This document shows positions 36,262 to 44,327 of a stretch of 64,000 nt of DNA, piece after piece. The notes beneath the pieces are model-generated. The model saw nothing but the letters and a program-made list of their open reading frames with translations, did not search any database and was not told the origin of the DNA. The stretch comes from Fulvivirga maritima. GTDB lineage: Bacteria; Bacteroidota; Bacteroidia; Cytophagales; Cyclobacteriaceae. Position numbers and translations under genes: made by a program. The stretch's first letter is position 1. Every line of letters starts with the position of its first letter. The stretch lies in contig NZ_CP089980.1 in the NCBI RefSeq assembly GCF_021389955.1, positions 2,413,001-2,477,000 of the forward strand, in the 5' to 3' direction.

Positions 36262-36362
36262 TTAGGTTTAGGTTGATTAATAGAGCTGTATATTTTTCGT
36301 TTTTAGTTGGTTTTAATATACAGCTTAGAGCCGCCCTCTGGTAAAGGGCGGCTTTTTCTTTT
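36262..36362 (+). ncRNA. putative sigma-54-dependent small RNA, copy 1
   Basis: About 100 nt. The 5' segment TTAGGTTTAGGTT (36262-36274) is followed by a perfect 10-bp stem (AGCTGTATAT 36284-36293, ATATACAGCT 36316-36325) and an intrinsic terminator. The 22-nt loop holds TTTAGTTGGTTTT (36302-36314), also in the loop of copy 2 and exactly complementary to the DUF892 mRNA leader. It holds no ORF and precedes no gene on its strand. Homology between the two copies lies in the promoter, 5' segment, stem, loop and terminator and not in the spacers, which is what a structured RNA would leave. The boundaries are inferred. Confidence 0.65.
36329..36362 (+). terminator. intrinsic terminator of sRNA copy 1
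   Basis: AGCCGCCCT (36329-36337) pairs perfectly with AGGGCGGCT (36345-36353), loop of 7 nt, then TTTTTCTTTT. Confidence 0.93.
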
Positions 36363-36475
36363 ATTGATTAAATCTTGTAATATATTAAGTGCGTTTCAGA
36401 TGAGGGATATGAGAAATAATCATTTTTGGGTCGAAATCTCAAAATGAAACTACAAAACCTAAAATGGGAGAAAGT

Positions 36476-36492
36476 AGAGATTTGAAACCTCT
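36476..36492. promoter_or_regulatory. 17-bp palindrome upstream of sRNA copy 2
   Basis: AGAG-A-TTT-G-AAA-C-CTCT is symmetric at all positions but three. It is centred 64 bp before the predicted start of copy 2, a distance at which enhancer-binding activators of sigma-54 act. GAAATCTC at 36433-36440 is a partial inverted match. This is a candidate activator site only; no matching site was found before copy 1. Confidence 0.35.
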
Positions 36493-36522
36493 AAATTACG
36501 TTTTTTAGCCACTTTTTGCTGT

Positions 36523-36536
36523 TGGCACACCAATTG
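36523..36536 (+). promoter_or_regulatory. sigma-54-type -24/-12 promoter, copy 2
   Basis: TGGCAC-N5-TTG again, with flanks TTGGCACACCA identical to copy 1. The start would be near 36548. The spacing between this box and the conserved 5' segment is 4 nt longer than in copy 1, while the internal box spacing is unchanged. Confidence 0.65.
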
Positions 36537-36547
36537 ACTTATAGTTA

Positions 36548-36650
36548 AACGTTAGGTTTAGGTTAAAATAAGCTGTAGTTGTATTTAGTTGGTTTTAAGA
36601 TTTACAGCTTATGAAGCCGCCTTTGTGGTTAGGGGCGGCTTTTCTTTTTT
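36548..36650 (+). ncRNA. putative sigma-54-dependent small RNA, copy 2
   Basis: About 103 nt with the same parts as copy 1: TTAGGTTTAGGTT (36552-36564), a perfect 10-bp stem (ATAAGCTGTA 36568-36577, TACAGCTTAT 36603-36612), a 25-nt loop with TTTAGTTGGTTTTAA (36584-36598), then a terminator. The stem bases differ from copy 1 outside the AGCTGTA/TACAGCT core, yet both stems are perfect, which is compensatory support for structure. The 3' end runs over the last codons of the convergent symporter gene. Confidence 0.65.
36614..36650 (+). terminator. intrinsic terminator of sRNA copy 2
   Basis: AAGCCGCC (36614-36621) pairs with GGCGGCTT (36634-36641), extended by a T-G wobble, then TTTCTTTTTT. It overlaps the 3' end of the convergent symporter gene. 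Confidence 0.9.
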
Positions 36651-38092
36651 ACTAACATCAACAATCCCACAAAAGTAAAAGCTCCATTCAGGATTAATAT
36701 CTCAAAACCGAATTCGTAGCCTCCGAGTAATTCCTTAGAATAATTGTTTATAAGTAAGGATAAAATAGGAGATATGATACATACCAATGGTACCCATTTG
36801 TCTTTAATATCCATTTTAGTAAACAGGCCGAAAGAATAAAGTCCCAATAGTGGTCCATAAGTATAGCCCGCAGCTTTAAATACCGAGCTTATTACAGCTT
36901 CATTATTAATTTGCTTGAAAATAATAATCACCAGGAATAGTATAAACGAAAAGCTTAAATGAACCATAAGCCTTGTTTTCTTTTGTTTTTGCTGGGTTTC
37001 AGGAGAATCGTCTTGCGGGTTGAAGTTGATGAAGTCTACACAAAACGAAGTGGTGAGGGCGGTAAGTGCAGAGTCAGCGCTACTATAGGCTGCAGCTATA
37101 ATTCCTAATAGAAATACTACGCCAGCAAATAACGTAAAATGGTTCAGAGCCAATAATGGGAATAAGTCATCTGACTTTTCTGGTATGGCTATGCCATTAG
37201 CGTTTGCATACATGTATAAAAGGGCTCCCATGGTGAGGAAGAGTAAATTTACAAATACCAAAATGATTGAGAACCAAAACATGTTTTTCTGAGCCTCACC
37301 TATGCTTTTGCAGGTTAGGTTCTTTTGCATCATATCCTGATCAAGGCCAGTCATTACTATTGCAATAAAAGCTCCTGAAAAGAACTGCTTAAAGAAATTG
37401 TTGCCGCTTTTCCAATCCCAAAAAAAGACTTTTGAATATTCACTGCTTTCTACTGCGCTGATCATATCGCCTACAGAAAGCTTTAAGTCCTGGCTGATTA
37501 GATAAATAACAGTAACTACCGCTGTTATCATAAATAATGTTTGTAAAGTGTCTGTCCATACAATGGTTTTTATACCACTCCTAAAAGTGTAAATCCAGAT
37601 CAGCGCTATTGTAACTAGTACGGTAACAGAAAAGTCTACACCCAACTGACGAAAAACGGCAAACTGCAATACCCCAGCCACAAGAAATAGTCTGAATGAT
37701 GAGCCTACTATACGAGAAATTATAAAGTAGAAGGCTCCTGTTTTGTATGACCAAAACCCAAAACGCTGCTGCAGGTATTCGTAAATAGAAGTAAGGTTCA
37801 GTTTATAGTAGAGAGGCATGAGTACGGTTCCTATTACCAGATAGCCGACTAGGTAGCCCAGTACCACCTGCATATAGCCAAACTGAGTAGATGCCACCCA
37901 GCCCGGTATGGATACGAAAGTGACTCCTGAAAGTGAAGCGCCAATCATTCCAAAGGCTACCAGGTACCAGGGAGATTGCCTGTTAGCGGTGAAGAATGTT
38001 TTGGAATCCGTGTTTTTTCCTGTAATGAAGGAGATAAGGATTAATACTGCAAAATAGATTGCAATGACAGATAATACTAGGGTTGGGGTCAT
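36629..38092 (-). CDS. sodium:solute symporter (SSS family), second copy
   Basis: A 487-residue polytopic protein with about 13 helices and the SSS marks F-F-T-A-N-R-Q-S-P-W-Y near the N terminus, R-S-G-I-K-T-I-V-W-T-D-T-L-Q-T-L-F-M (about 170-187) and G-L-D-Q-D-M-M-Q-K-N-L (about 249-259). It is the length of typical bacterial SSS proteins and more distant from the 593-residue protein at 946. Bacteroidota relatives carry sialic acid, sugars or related solutes; the substrate is not defined here. The 3' end lies inside the terminator of sRNA copy 2. Confidence 0.88.
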   Translation of the reverse strand: MTPTLVLSVIAIYFAVLILISFITGKNTDSKTFFTANRQSPWYLVAFGMIGASLSGVTFVSIPGWVASTQFGYMQVVLGYLVGYLVIGTVLMPLYYKLNLTSIYEYLQQRFGFWSYKTGAFYFIISRIVGSSFRLFLVAGVLQFAVFRQLGVDFSVTVLVTIALIWIYTFRSGIKTIVWTDTLQTLFMITAVVTVIYLISQDLKLSVGDMISAVESSEYSKVFFWDWKSGNNFFKQFFSGAFIAIVMTGLDQDMMQKNLTCKSIGEAQKNMFWFSIILVFVNLLFLTMGALLYMYANANGIAIPEKSDDLFPLLALNHFTLFAGVVFLLGIIAAAYSSADSALTALTTSFCVDFINFNPQDDSPETQQKQKKTRLMVHLSFSFILFLVIIIFKQINNEAVISSVFKAAGYTYGPLLGLYSFGLFTKMDIKDKWVPLVCIISPILSLLINNYSKELLGGYEFGFEILILNGAFTFVGLLMLVKKKSRP

Positions 38093-38165
38093 AAAATGTG
38101 CTCTAATTCGGGCTAAAGTTCTAATTTTTTTTTTACTTTTGGCAAGTAACGCTAAAGCTCACTTT

Positions 38166-38441
38166 ATGGATTTTGGATATAAAGAAGAAGAATTAGTTGA
38201 TGTTTTAGAGGATGTGGAGGGTGTACGTGACCTCATGGTGTTCAATGATGACGTGAATACTTTTGATCACGTAATCGAAACATTGGTGAGAGTATGCAAG
38301 CACAGTACTACTCAGGCTGAGCAGTGCGCATATATTATCCACTACACTGGCAAATGCTCTGTGAAAAAAGGTGCTTTTGCTGATCTTAAGCCTATGAAAG
38401 AGGCTATTTGTGAGGTGGGTATCGATGCTCAGGTAGTCTAA
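38166..38441 (+). CDS. clpS: ClpS, adaptor of the ClpAP/ClpCP protease
   Basis: Start chosen at 38166 (M-D-F-G-Y-K-E-E-E); the longer frame from 38064 would run into the divergent symporter gene and add a spurious hydrophobic segment. The 91-residue product has the ClpS core: L-M-V-F-N-D-D-V-N-T-F-D-H-V-I-E-T-L and the later A-x2-C-A-Y-I-I-H-Y-T-G-K-C. In the family the N-D-D pocket and H bind N-degron side chains and deliver N-end-rule substrates to the Clp ATPase. No clp ATPase gene lies in the window. Confidence 0.9.
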   Translation: MDFGYKEEELVDVLEDVEGVRDLMVFNDDVNTFDHVIETLVRVCKHSTTQAEQCAYIIHYTGKCSVKKGAFADLKPMKEAICEVGIDAQVV

Positions 38442-38554
38442 CCATTCCTTTATTAAGTCAAAAATGCTATTACCCCTGATTGAAAGCAGGGGGTGGGAAG
38501 CGTTTATCTAAATTAAATCATTCTACCTTGTCTTTTTTGTAGGTGCAAGTCTTG

Positions 38555-38562
38555 TATCTTTG
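38555..38562 (+). promoter_or_regulatory. -7 promoter element of recR
   Basis: TATCTTTG fits TAnnTTTG, with a TTTTTTG -33-like element ending at 38539. The predicted start is about 38568, right at the ATG (38570), so the recR mRNA would be leaderless or nearly so. Confidence 0.55.
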
Positions 38563-38569
38563 AGGTGAT

Positions 38570-39184
38570 ATGGAATACCCTTCTAAATTAATAGAGCAGG
38601 CCGTGGAAGAAATTTCTAAGCTTCCAGGCATAGGAAAAAAAACAGCACTGAGGTTGGCTCTTTATTTATTAAAGGAATCTGAAGATCAGACGCTTGCCCT
38701 TTCTCATGCGCTCAATGAGCTGAGACAAAACATTCGCTATTGTAAATACTGTCATAACATCTCTGATGATGATGTGTGTAATATCTGTGCCAGCCACAGA
38801 CGCGATAAATCTATCATTTGTGTGGTGGAAGATACCAGAGATGTGATGGCCATTGAGAACACCTCGCAATATACTGGCTTGTATCATGTGCTGGGTGGGG
38901 TAATCTCTCCAATAGAAGGAGTAGGCCCTTCAGATCTGAATATAGATGCTCTGGTAAATAGAGTAAAAGATGCTCAGGGCGGAGTGAAAGAAGTGATTTT
39001 TGCGCTGAGCTCTACTATGGAAGGAGATACCACCACTTTTTATCTAACCAAAAAGCTTAAAGAATACCAAGTGTCATTAAGTACCATCGCCAGAGGTATA
39101 CCTATTGGAGGTGAGCTTGAGTACGCAGATGAAATAACTCTTGGCAGAAGTATTTTGAGTAGGACTGCTTACGCAAAAGACTGA
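38570..39184 (+). CDS. recR: recombination mediator protein RecR
   Basis: 204 residues, full length. It has an N-terminal helix-hairpin-helix ([12 protein letters not shown]), a Cys4 zinc finger (C58, C61, C70, C73), a Toprim domain ([15 protein letters not shown]) and the C-terminal [17 protein letters not shown] motif. With RecO and RecF it loads RecA onto SSB-coated single-stranded DNA at gaps. The usual dnaX and YbaB neighbours are absent, as is common in Bacteroidota. Confidence 0.97.
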   Translation: MEYPSKLIEQAVEEISKLPGIGKKTALRLALYLLKESEDQTLALSHALNELRQNIRYCKYCHNISDDDVCNICASHRRDKSIICVVEDTRDVMAIENTSQYTGLYHVLGGVISPIEGVGPSDLNIDALVNRVKDAQGGVKEVIFALSSTMEGDTTTFYLTKKLKEYQVSLSTIARGIPIGGELEYADEITLGRSILSRTAYAKD

Positions 39185-39334
39185 TGCAGAAGGTGACACG
39201 ATCTTTATTTTAATAATTTTTGTTAAATCATAATTATTAGATTTAAATAAAGAGTTTCATTGAACGTTCACCTATCAATATCGGGGGTTCATTAAAAGTA
39301 TTTCAATTTTGTGGTAACTCTTTGGTAGAATCTA

Positions 39335-39342
39335 TACTTTTG
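39335..39342 (+). promoter_or_regulatory. -7 promoter element of the aminotransferase/heptose-kinase operon
   Basis: TACTTTTG fits TAnnTTTG, with TTTTG at 39307-39311 as a possible -33 element (23-nt gap). The start would be near 39347, about 20 nt before the ATG. Confidence 0.55.
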
Positions 39343-39367
39343 ACCCGTTTTTAAAAATAAAATTAAA

Positions 39368-40579
39368 ATGAGTGAATTACTAACCTTTCAATTGTCTGAC
39401 AGAATTGCAAACATGGAAGAATCCGCAACTTTAGCTATGGCAGCTAAGGCCAGGGAATTTAAGTCCAAGGGAATAAATGTTATTAGTCTTAGCCTGGGAG
39501 AGCCTGACTTCAAGACCCCTAAGCATATTCAAGATGGAGCCAAACAGGCGATTGATGAAGGTAAGTACTTTGCCTATCCTCCAGTACCTGGTTATCAGGA
39601 TCTGAGAGAGGCTATCGTTAAGAAATTTAAAGAAGAAAATAACATCTCTTATCAGCCGGAAAACATAGTAGTATCTAATGGTGCTAAGCAGTCTATTGCT
39701 AACGTTATGTTTGCCTTGCTTAATCCTGGAGATGAAGTGGTAGTGTACTCTCCTTACTGGGTAAGCTATTCTGCACTTATTCAACTAGCAGAAGGTAAGC
39801 CCGTGTTTATTAAAGGAGGAATAGAAAATGAATTTAAAGCCTCTGCTCAGCAATTAAGAGAGGCTATTACTGATAAAACAAAAGCGGTAATCTTTTCATC
39901 TCCATGTAACCCTACAGGTTCTGTATTTACCAGAAAAGAGCTTGAAGAAATGTCTCAGGTTATACTTGAGCATGATAATATCATGGTTATTGCTGATGAA
40001 ATTTATGAGCACATCAACTATACTGAAGAGAAAGTGAGCATCGCTTCTCTACCTGGTATGGTAGATAGAACTGTAACTGTAAACGGTTTTGCTAAAGGTT
40101 TCGCTATGACCGGCTGGAGAGTAGGTTATATAGGAGCACCTGCATGGTTAGCTAAAGGCTGTACTAAAATGCAAGGACAGTTTACTTCTGCTAACTGCTC
40201 TATAGCTCAGAGAGCTGCACTTACTGCACTTACTAGTGATCTAGGTCCTACTTTTGAAATGAAAAAGGCCTATGAAGAGCGTAGACAATTAGTATTTGAT
40301 CTGCTATCTGATATACCTGGCATTAAAACTAATATGCCTAAAGGAGCTTTTTACTTCTTTCCAGATGTAAGCAGCTATTTCGGTAAATCAGCTGATGGCG
40401 TTCAAATAAACAATGCTTCAGAGCTTTGTATGTACATTTTAGATAAAGCGCATGTTTCTTTAGTTACAGGAGAAGCCTTTGGAGATCCTAACTGTATCCG
40501 TTTATCTTATGCAGCATCTGAGGCAGAGTTGAAAGAAGCTCTTAAGAAAATTAAAGAAGTGTTGAGCCTATTATCATAA
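39368..40579 (+). CDS. class I PLP-dependent aminotransferase (aspartate type)
   Basis: 403 residues of the aspartate aminotransferase Ib subgroup. Key parts are S-L-G-E-P-D-F (about 42-48), N-P-T-G (about 181-184), D210 and Y213 that hold PLP, K243 as the Schiff-base lysine (F-A-K-G-F-A-M-T-G-W-R-V-G-Y), and the C-terminal R-L-S-Y-A-A-S that binds the substrate carboxylate. It moves an amino group between aspartate (or a related amino acid) and 2-oxoglutarate. The heptose kinase gene follows after one base, so the two are co-transcribed without an obvious shared pathway. Confidence 0.92.
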   Translation: MSELLTFQLSDRIANMEESATLAMAAKAREFKSKGINVISLSLGEPDFKTPKHIQDGAKQAIDEGKYFAYPPVPGYQDLREAIVKKFKEENNISYQPENIVVSNGAKQSIANVMFALLNPGDEVVVYSPYWVSYSALIQLAEGKPVFIKGGIENEFKASAQQLREAITDKTKAVIFSSPCNPTGSVFTRKELEEMSQVILEHDNIMVIADEIYEHINYTEEKVSIASLPGMVDRTVTVNGFAKGFAMTGWRVGYIGAPAWLAKGCTKMQGQFTSANCSIAQRAALTALTSDLGPTFEMKKAYEERRQLVFDLLSDIPGIKTNMPKGAFYFFPDVSSYFGKSADGVQINNASELCMYILDKAHVSLVTGEAFGDPNCIRLSYAASEAELKEALKKIKEVLSLLS

Positions 40580-40580
40580 A

Positions 40581-41573
40581 ATGTCGTACCGCTCAGTAGA
40601 AGAGATATTCGAGTCATTTAATAAACTAAAGGTATTAATTATAGGCGATGTTATGGTAGACGCCTATATATGGGGAGTGGTGGAGAGAATTTCTCCTGAA
40701 GCTCCCGTGCCTGTAGTGAGAACCACAAAGAGAGATTTTAGACTGGGCGGTGCAGCTAATGTGGCGCTGAATGTTCAATCATTAGGTGCCACTCCTTTAT
40801 TATGTGCCGTAGTAGGTGATGATGATAGTGGTAAAAGATTTATTGGCCGGCTCGAAGAAAAGGTTATTTCTGCAGAAGGAATAGTAGTGAGCAGTAGCCG
40901 ACCCACTACCGTTAAGACCAGGGTGATGAGCGCTCACCAGCACGTAGTGAGGGTAGATGAGGAGACAGACGCCTTACTTAATAAAAAAGAAGAAGCCGCT
41001 GTAGCGCAAAAAATTGAAGAGCTAATGCAGCAGGCCGATGTGGTGATCTTTGAAGATTATGACAAGGGTGTGCTCAGCAAAGGGCTTATTAGTAAGACCG
41101 TGGAGCTGGCTCGTGCCAAAGGAATACCTACCGTGGTGGACCCAAAAAAGAGAAACTTTCTGCACTATAAAAAGGTCACATTCTTTAAGCCTAACTTAAA
41201 GGAGCTGAAAGAAGGTCTGAAAGTGGATTTTGAAAAGCATGATCAAAAGGCCATTGAAAAATCTGTAGAGCAGCTCACTCAAAAACTTGAGAGCGAAGGT
41301 AGCCTGATAACACTTTCTGAAAGAGGTGTTTTTATATCCTATAAAGGCGAAAAACACTTAGTGCCTGCTCATATGAGAGAAATATCTGATGTTTCTGGTG
41401 CCGGTGATACTGTAATAAGTATAGCAGCTATGTGTGTGGCTCTGGGTTTACCACCATTTTTAATAGCCGCATTATCTAATCTGGGTGGAGGCTTGGTGTG
41501 TGAGCACATAGGTGTAGTGCCCATTAATAAAACTTCCCTTTTAAAAGAAGCTTCAAAACAAGGCTGGATCTAA
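40581..41573 (+). CDS. rfaE1: D-glycero-beta-D-manno-heptose-7-phosphate kinase (RfaE1/HldA type)
   Basis: A 330-residue PfkB/ribokinase-fold protein corresponding to the N-terminal kinase half of E. coli HldE, without the C-terminal adenylyltransferase. Signatures are I-G-D-V-M-V-D-A-Y-I-W-G, the R-L-G-G-A-A-N-V-A-L-N sugar-binding loop and the catalytic D-V-S-G-A-G-D-T. It phosphorylates heptose-7-phosphate at C1 for LPS inner-core heptose synthesis. The nucleotidyltransferase partner (RfaE2) is not in this window. A WaaY-like kinase gene near 53.2 kb fits with heptose-containing LPS. Confidence 0.9.
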   Translation: MSYRSVEEIFESFNKLKVLIIGDVMVDAYIWGVVERISPEAPVPVVRTTKRDFRLGGAANVALNVQSLGATPLLCAVVGDDDSGKRFIGRLEEKVISAEGIVVSSSRPTTVKTRVMSAHQHVVRVDEETDALLNKKEEAAVAQKIEELMQQADVVIFEDYDKGVLSKGLISKTVELARAKGIPTVVDPKKRNFLHYKKVTFFKPNLKELKEGLKVDFEKHDQKAIEKSVEQLTQKLESEGSLITLSERGVFISYKGEKHLVPAHMREISDVSGAGDTVISIAAMCVALGLPPFLIAALSNLGGGLVCEHIGVVPINKTSLLKEASKQGWI

Positions 41574-41606
41574 AGCCTTTGTTAAAACCAATGGATTTAA
41601 AACAAA

Positions 41607-41638
41607 AAACATCCGCGGCCCTTGGCTCACGGATGTTT
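41607..41638. terminator. hairpin terminator after the heptose kinase
   Basis: AAACATCCG (41607-41615) and CGGATGTTT (41630-41638) pair perfectly around a 14-nt loop. The T-run is short. Position between convergent genes suits a terminator. Confidence 0.6.
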
Positions 41639-41750
41639 CTGTTGTCTATAGTTGGCTTTAATTGATACTAAGTACGTGTTTTCCTTTCAAACAGGGAAGT
41701 ACTGATCGTCGGAGTGATTTTTTGTGACGTCGAGTGGCTGTATTTACCGA

Positions 41751-42968
41751 TCAATAATCGAATTGATCTTCCAAATCCCCCTGTTTTTCTAAATCGGCCA
41801 TTATTTCTTTATCCAGCGGTGTATCCTTAATTACGTTGTAGTTTTCCCAAAAGCTTTTGTTATACTTTTCGTCCTGATACTGGAGGCCGTATCTTCTCAT
41901 CTTTTTAGTATTCGCTATGCGATGCTCTGGCGAGGTATGGATTTTATTGATGAGCAGTTCCTGATAGAGCTCCGTTTCAAACTTTAAAGTATCTGTTTTA
42001 GCATCATACCAGTTAACTTTAGAGATTAGCTTCATATAGTTGAGGTACATTTTACCTTCATATTCCTTAAAGTCAATCACCTTTTTATCACTGATGTATT
42101 TACTTACCGCTTTGTTTTTTCTTTTTATGATGTAGTCTTTAGGGTAGCGCTGATCCAGCTCCAGTCTTATGATAGCATATGACTTGGTATCGATATAAAG
42201 TTTTAAGGTATAATCCTTATTAGCAGCCACCACAAAAACCCGATGTCCATTATAATAGGTAATCCGTTCTCTTTTGAAATTCTTATAGAAGCCCTCGGTT
42301 TCAGGGAATTGACGATATCTTATATTGTTATTGAGTAGCAGATCTTCTAAAAGATTGTTTTGGTCAAAATAGTTAGTGAACTTATTATTATATCCAAAAC
42401 TTTTTCTCACTTCTATAAGTGCCACGCGTTCTCTAAGGCGGTATTTATTTCTGGGTTCTTTGTAATCTTCATCATAAATTTTCACGGCAGCTTCCAGTAA
42501 TGAATAATAAGTGCCTCCAATTTTTTTCAGGTCACGGTAAAAACCGTCCAGAAGAAAGGGCGTGGTGGGGTAGTTCTGATCTATTCTGGAAAATGCGATG
42601 CCTACAATATCACCACCACTGAGAGAATCCTGAATAACAATTTCATCTAGTAGCTGTACTGCTTTTTTGAGCGCAAATATTATTGTATCTTGTTGAGGAA
42701 GGCTACGGATATTGGTTTCAACATTTTCATACCCGAGCATTCTTATAACCAATAATTTATTTTTATAATCTGCAGGTATATGGAAGTCAAACTCACCCAG
42801 TGCGTTAGAAACCGTGCTAATAGATTCTCCTTTAATACCTACAGAGGCAAAGACGAGAGGATCATTGGTCTCTTCGTCTACTATTTTACCAGATATGGTT
42901 ATAGTAGCCTGAGCTTGAGCTAGAACGGGTGATAAAAGTAATAATATTAGAAAGCAAAGCAGGCGCAT
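41751..42968 (-). CDS. secreted protein with CarboxypepD_reg-like domain
   Basis: Start chosen at the internal ATG (42968), which gives a clean signal peptide (M-R-L-L-C-F-L-I-L-L-L-L-S-P-V-L-A-Q-A-Q); the ORF can extend 13 codons further. The CarboxypepD_reg fold follows (I-S-G-K-I-V-D-E-E-T-N-D-P-L-V-F-A-S-V ... G-E-F-D-F). The rest, about 300 residues, is a beta-rich region with Y-Y-N-G-H-R-V-F-V-V and repeated Y/K segments, as in Bacteroidota outer-membrane proteins of unknown function. It is probably at the outer membrane. Confidence 0.78.
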   Translation of the reverse strand: MRLLCFLILLLLSPVLAQAQATITISGKIVDEETNDPLVFASVGIKGESISTVSNALGEFDFHIPADYKNKLLVIRMLGYENVETNIRSLPQQDTIIFALKKAVQLLDEIVIQDSLSGGDIVGIAFSRIDQNYPTTPFLLDGFYRDLKKIGGTYYSLLEAAVKIYDEDYKEPRNKYRLRERVALIEVRKSFGYNNKFTNYFDQNNLLEDLLLNNNIRYRQFPETEGFYKNFKRERITYYNGHRVFVVAANKDYTLKLYIDTKSYAIIRLELDQRYPKDYIIKRKNKAVSKYISDKKVIDFKEYEGKMYLNYMKLISKVNWYDAKTDTLKFETELYQELLINKIHTSPEHRIANTKKMRRYGLQYQDEKYNKSFWENYNVIKDTPLDKEIMADLEKQGDLEDQFDY

Positions 42969-43129
42969 ACGATTATTTGCGATAGAACTTAAAGCCACAT
43001 GTGACAAATATCAAAACGAAACCACAATTAATCAATATATAATCTCCTTATATTAAATCAAAATGATTGGTTTGCAAGTTTTTAATTATAATGATGTATT
43101 ATAAAAAACGTCTTGAATAGATAAAGTTA

Positions 43130-43137
43130 TATCTTTG
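43130..43137 (+). promoter_or_regulatory. -7 promoter element of the second LytS/LytTR operon
   Basis: TATCTTTG fits TAnnTTTG, with TTG at 43113-43115 (14-nt gap, short). It lies 54 bp before the TTG start codon. Confidence 0.45.
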
Positions 43138-43190
43138 AGTTTAACTTTAATTCTTTTTATTGAATTTATATTGAATAAAAATATTCCATC

Positions 43191-44303
43191 TTGAGAATTA
43201 TAGAGAAGATACCCAGGATTTGGAAGATTGCCTATTTACTGATATGCGCCTGGTATGCTATTAATTATACCATAGGCTCTATTATGAAATGGCAGATACT
43301 GCAGCCATATAATAATGCAGTGCTGTGGAATGGGTTTTATCTTTTTGAGGCTATTTGTATTCTTATAGCCCTGACTTTTATCTATAGTAATTGGCTTTTT
43401 AAATTTCGTCTGCCTTTTCAGGTAGCAGGGCATATGTGCGGACTGGTCGTGTATTTTATGATCATAAGCTATTTTTCCTACTACTTTGATTATTATTTAG
43501 ACGGAAGAGTTTATTTAGACGACTGGAAAGAGTACATGCAGGATCTGCTCAGCTTTGAAGCTATGCGGTTTTATGATCAGTACTTAATTACAGTGGCCGT
43601 GTATTACGTTATCCGGTATTTTGAAAGCCTGCAGAGGAAAGATCAGGAGAAGAGTGAGTTAGCCTTAAAAAATAAGGAGATGGAACTTTCTTTACTGAAA
43701 TCACAGATTAATCCGCACTTTCTTTTTAATACGCTGAACTCTATCAGTACGCTAATCAGCTCAAATAAAGAGAAAGCAAGGAAAGTGATCACCCAACTTT
43801 CTGATGTTTTCAGGTATGCTTTGGATTCACATTCAGGGCAGAATGTCAGGCTTATTCATGAGCTGGATTTTATTGAAAATTATTTAAAGATACAGCAAGT
43901 GCGATTTGGCGAAAGATTACGTTATGTAACTGATGTTGAATCTACTTGTTTAAGTGTGGAAATACCGCCGATGGTATTGCAGCCGTTAGTAGAAAATTCA
44001 GTGAAGTATGGCATAGGTCCTAAAGAAGATGGAGGTACCATTTGGATGATTGTAAAACGGACTGAATTTGGAATCTACTTTGAAATTACTGATGACGGAC
44101 TTGGGATTAATGCAAAGAAGGTGCTTGATGGGAAGTCATCAGGAGTAGGTCTCAAAAATTCTGATAAGAGATTGCAGAGTACTTTTGGGAAGTCTGCTTG
44201 TCTGCATATTAATGCAGGTAAATATGGTTATTCTGTTAGCTTTACTTTACCCTCTAACTGGGAAGAAGTGAGAGATAAACAGAGAAAACTGGAAGCGGTG
44301 TAA
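43191..44303 (+). CDS. LytS/YehU-type sensor histidine kinase, second copy
   Basis: A 370-residue kinase. About four membrane helices (about 10-140) are followed by a short coiled coil, then the HisK_LytS domain with H176 in Q-I-N-P-H-F-L-F-N-T-L and a HATPase with V-E-N-S-V-K-Y-G and D-D-G-L-G-I. It has no TPR. The start is TTG: an upstream in-frame TAA leaves no ATG. It is followed 24 bp later by its LytTR regulator. Confidence 0.92.
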   Translation: MRIIEKIPRIWKIAYLLICAWYAINYTIGSIMKWQILQPYNNAVLWNGFYLFEAICILIALTFIYSNWLFKFRLPFQVAGHMCGLVVYFMIISYFSYYFDYYLDGRVYLDDWKEYMQDLLSFEAMRFYDQYLITVAVYYVIRYFESLQRKDQEKSELALKNKEMELSLLKSQINPHFLFNTLNSISTLISSNKEKARKVITQLSDVFRYALDSHSGQNVRLIHELDFIENYLKIQQVRFGERLRYVTDVESTCLSVEIPPMVLQPLVENSVKYGIGPKEDGGTIWMIVKRTEFGIYFEITDDGLGINAKKVLDGKSSGVGLKNSDKRLQSTFGKSACLHINAGKYGYSVSFTLPSNWEEVRDKQRKLEAV

Positions 44304-44327
44304 AGAAATTATTAAATTGAAGAACTT

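Noticed and set aside
36235-36270. Housekeeping -33/-7 promoter for the sRNA units (TTG ... TAGGTTTA)
   Set aside because: The spacing between the two elements differs between copies (24 and 28 nt) and is too long, while the -24/-12 spacing is constant. The -7 match also lacks the final G. It is kept only as a weaker alternative.
38064-38165. N-terminal extension of clpS
   Set aside because: It overlaps the divergent symporter gene and adds a hydrophobic stretch that ClpS proteins lack.
38473-38492. Terminator after clpS (CCCCTG ... CAGGGG)
   Set aside because: Only a 6-bp stem and no T-run follows; it may be a simple hairpin.
41582-41591. TTAAAACCAA complementary to the sRNA loop after the heptose kinase gene
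   Set aside because: Only 10 nt match, the site is beyond the stop codon, and A/T-rich sequence makes such matches likely.
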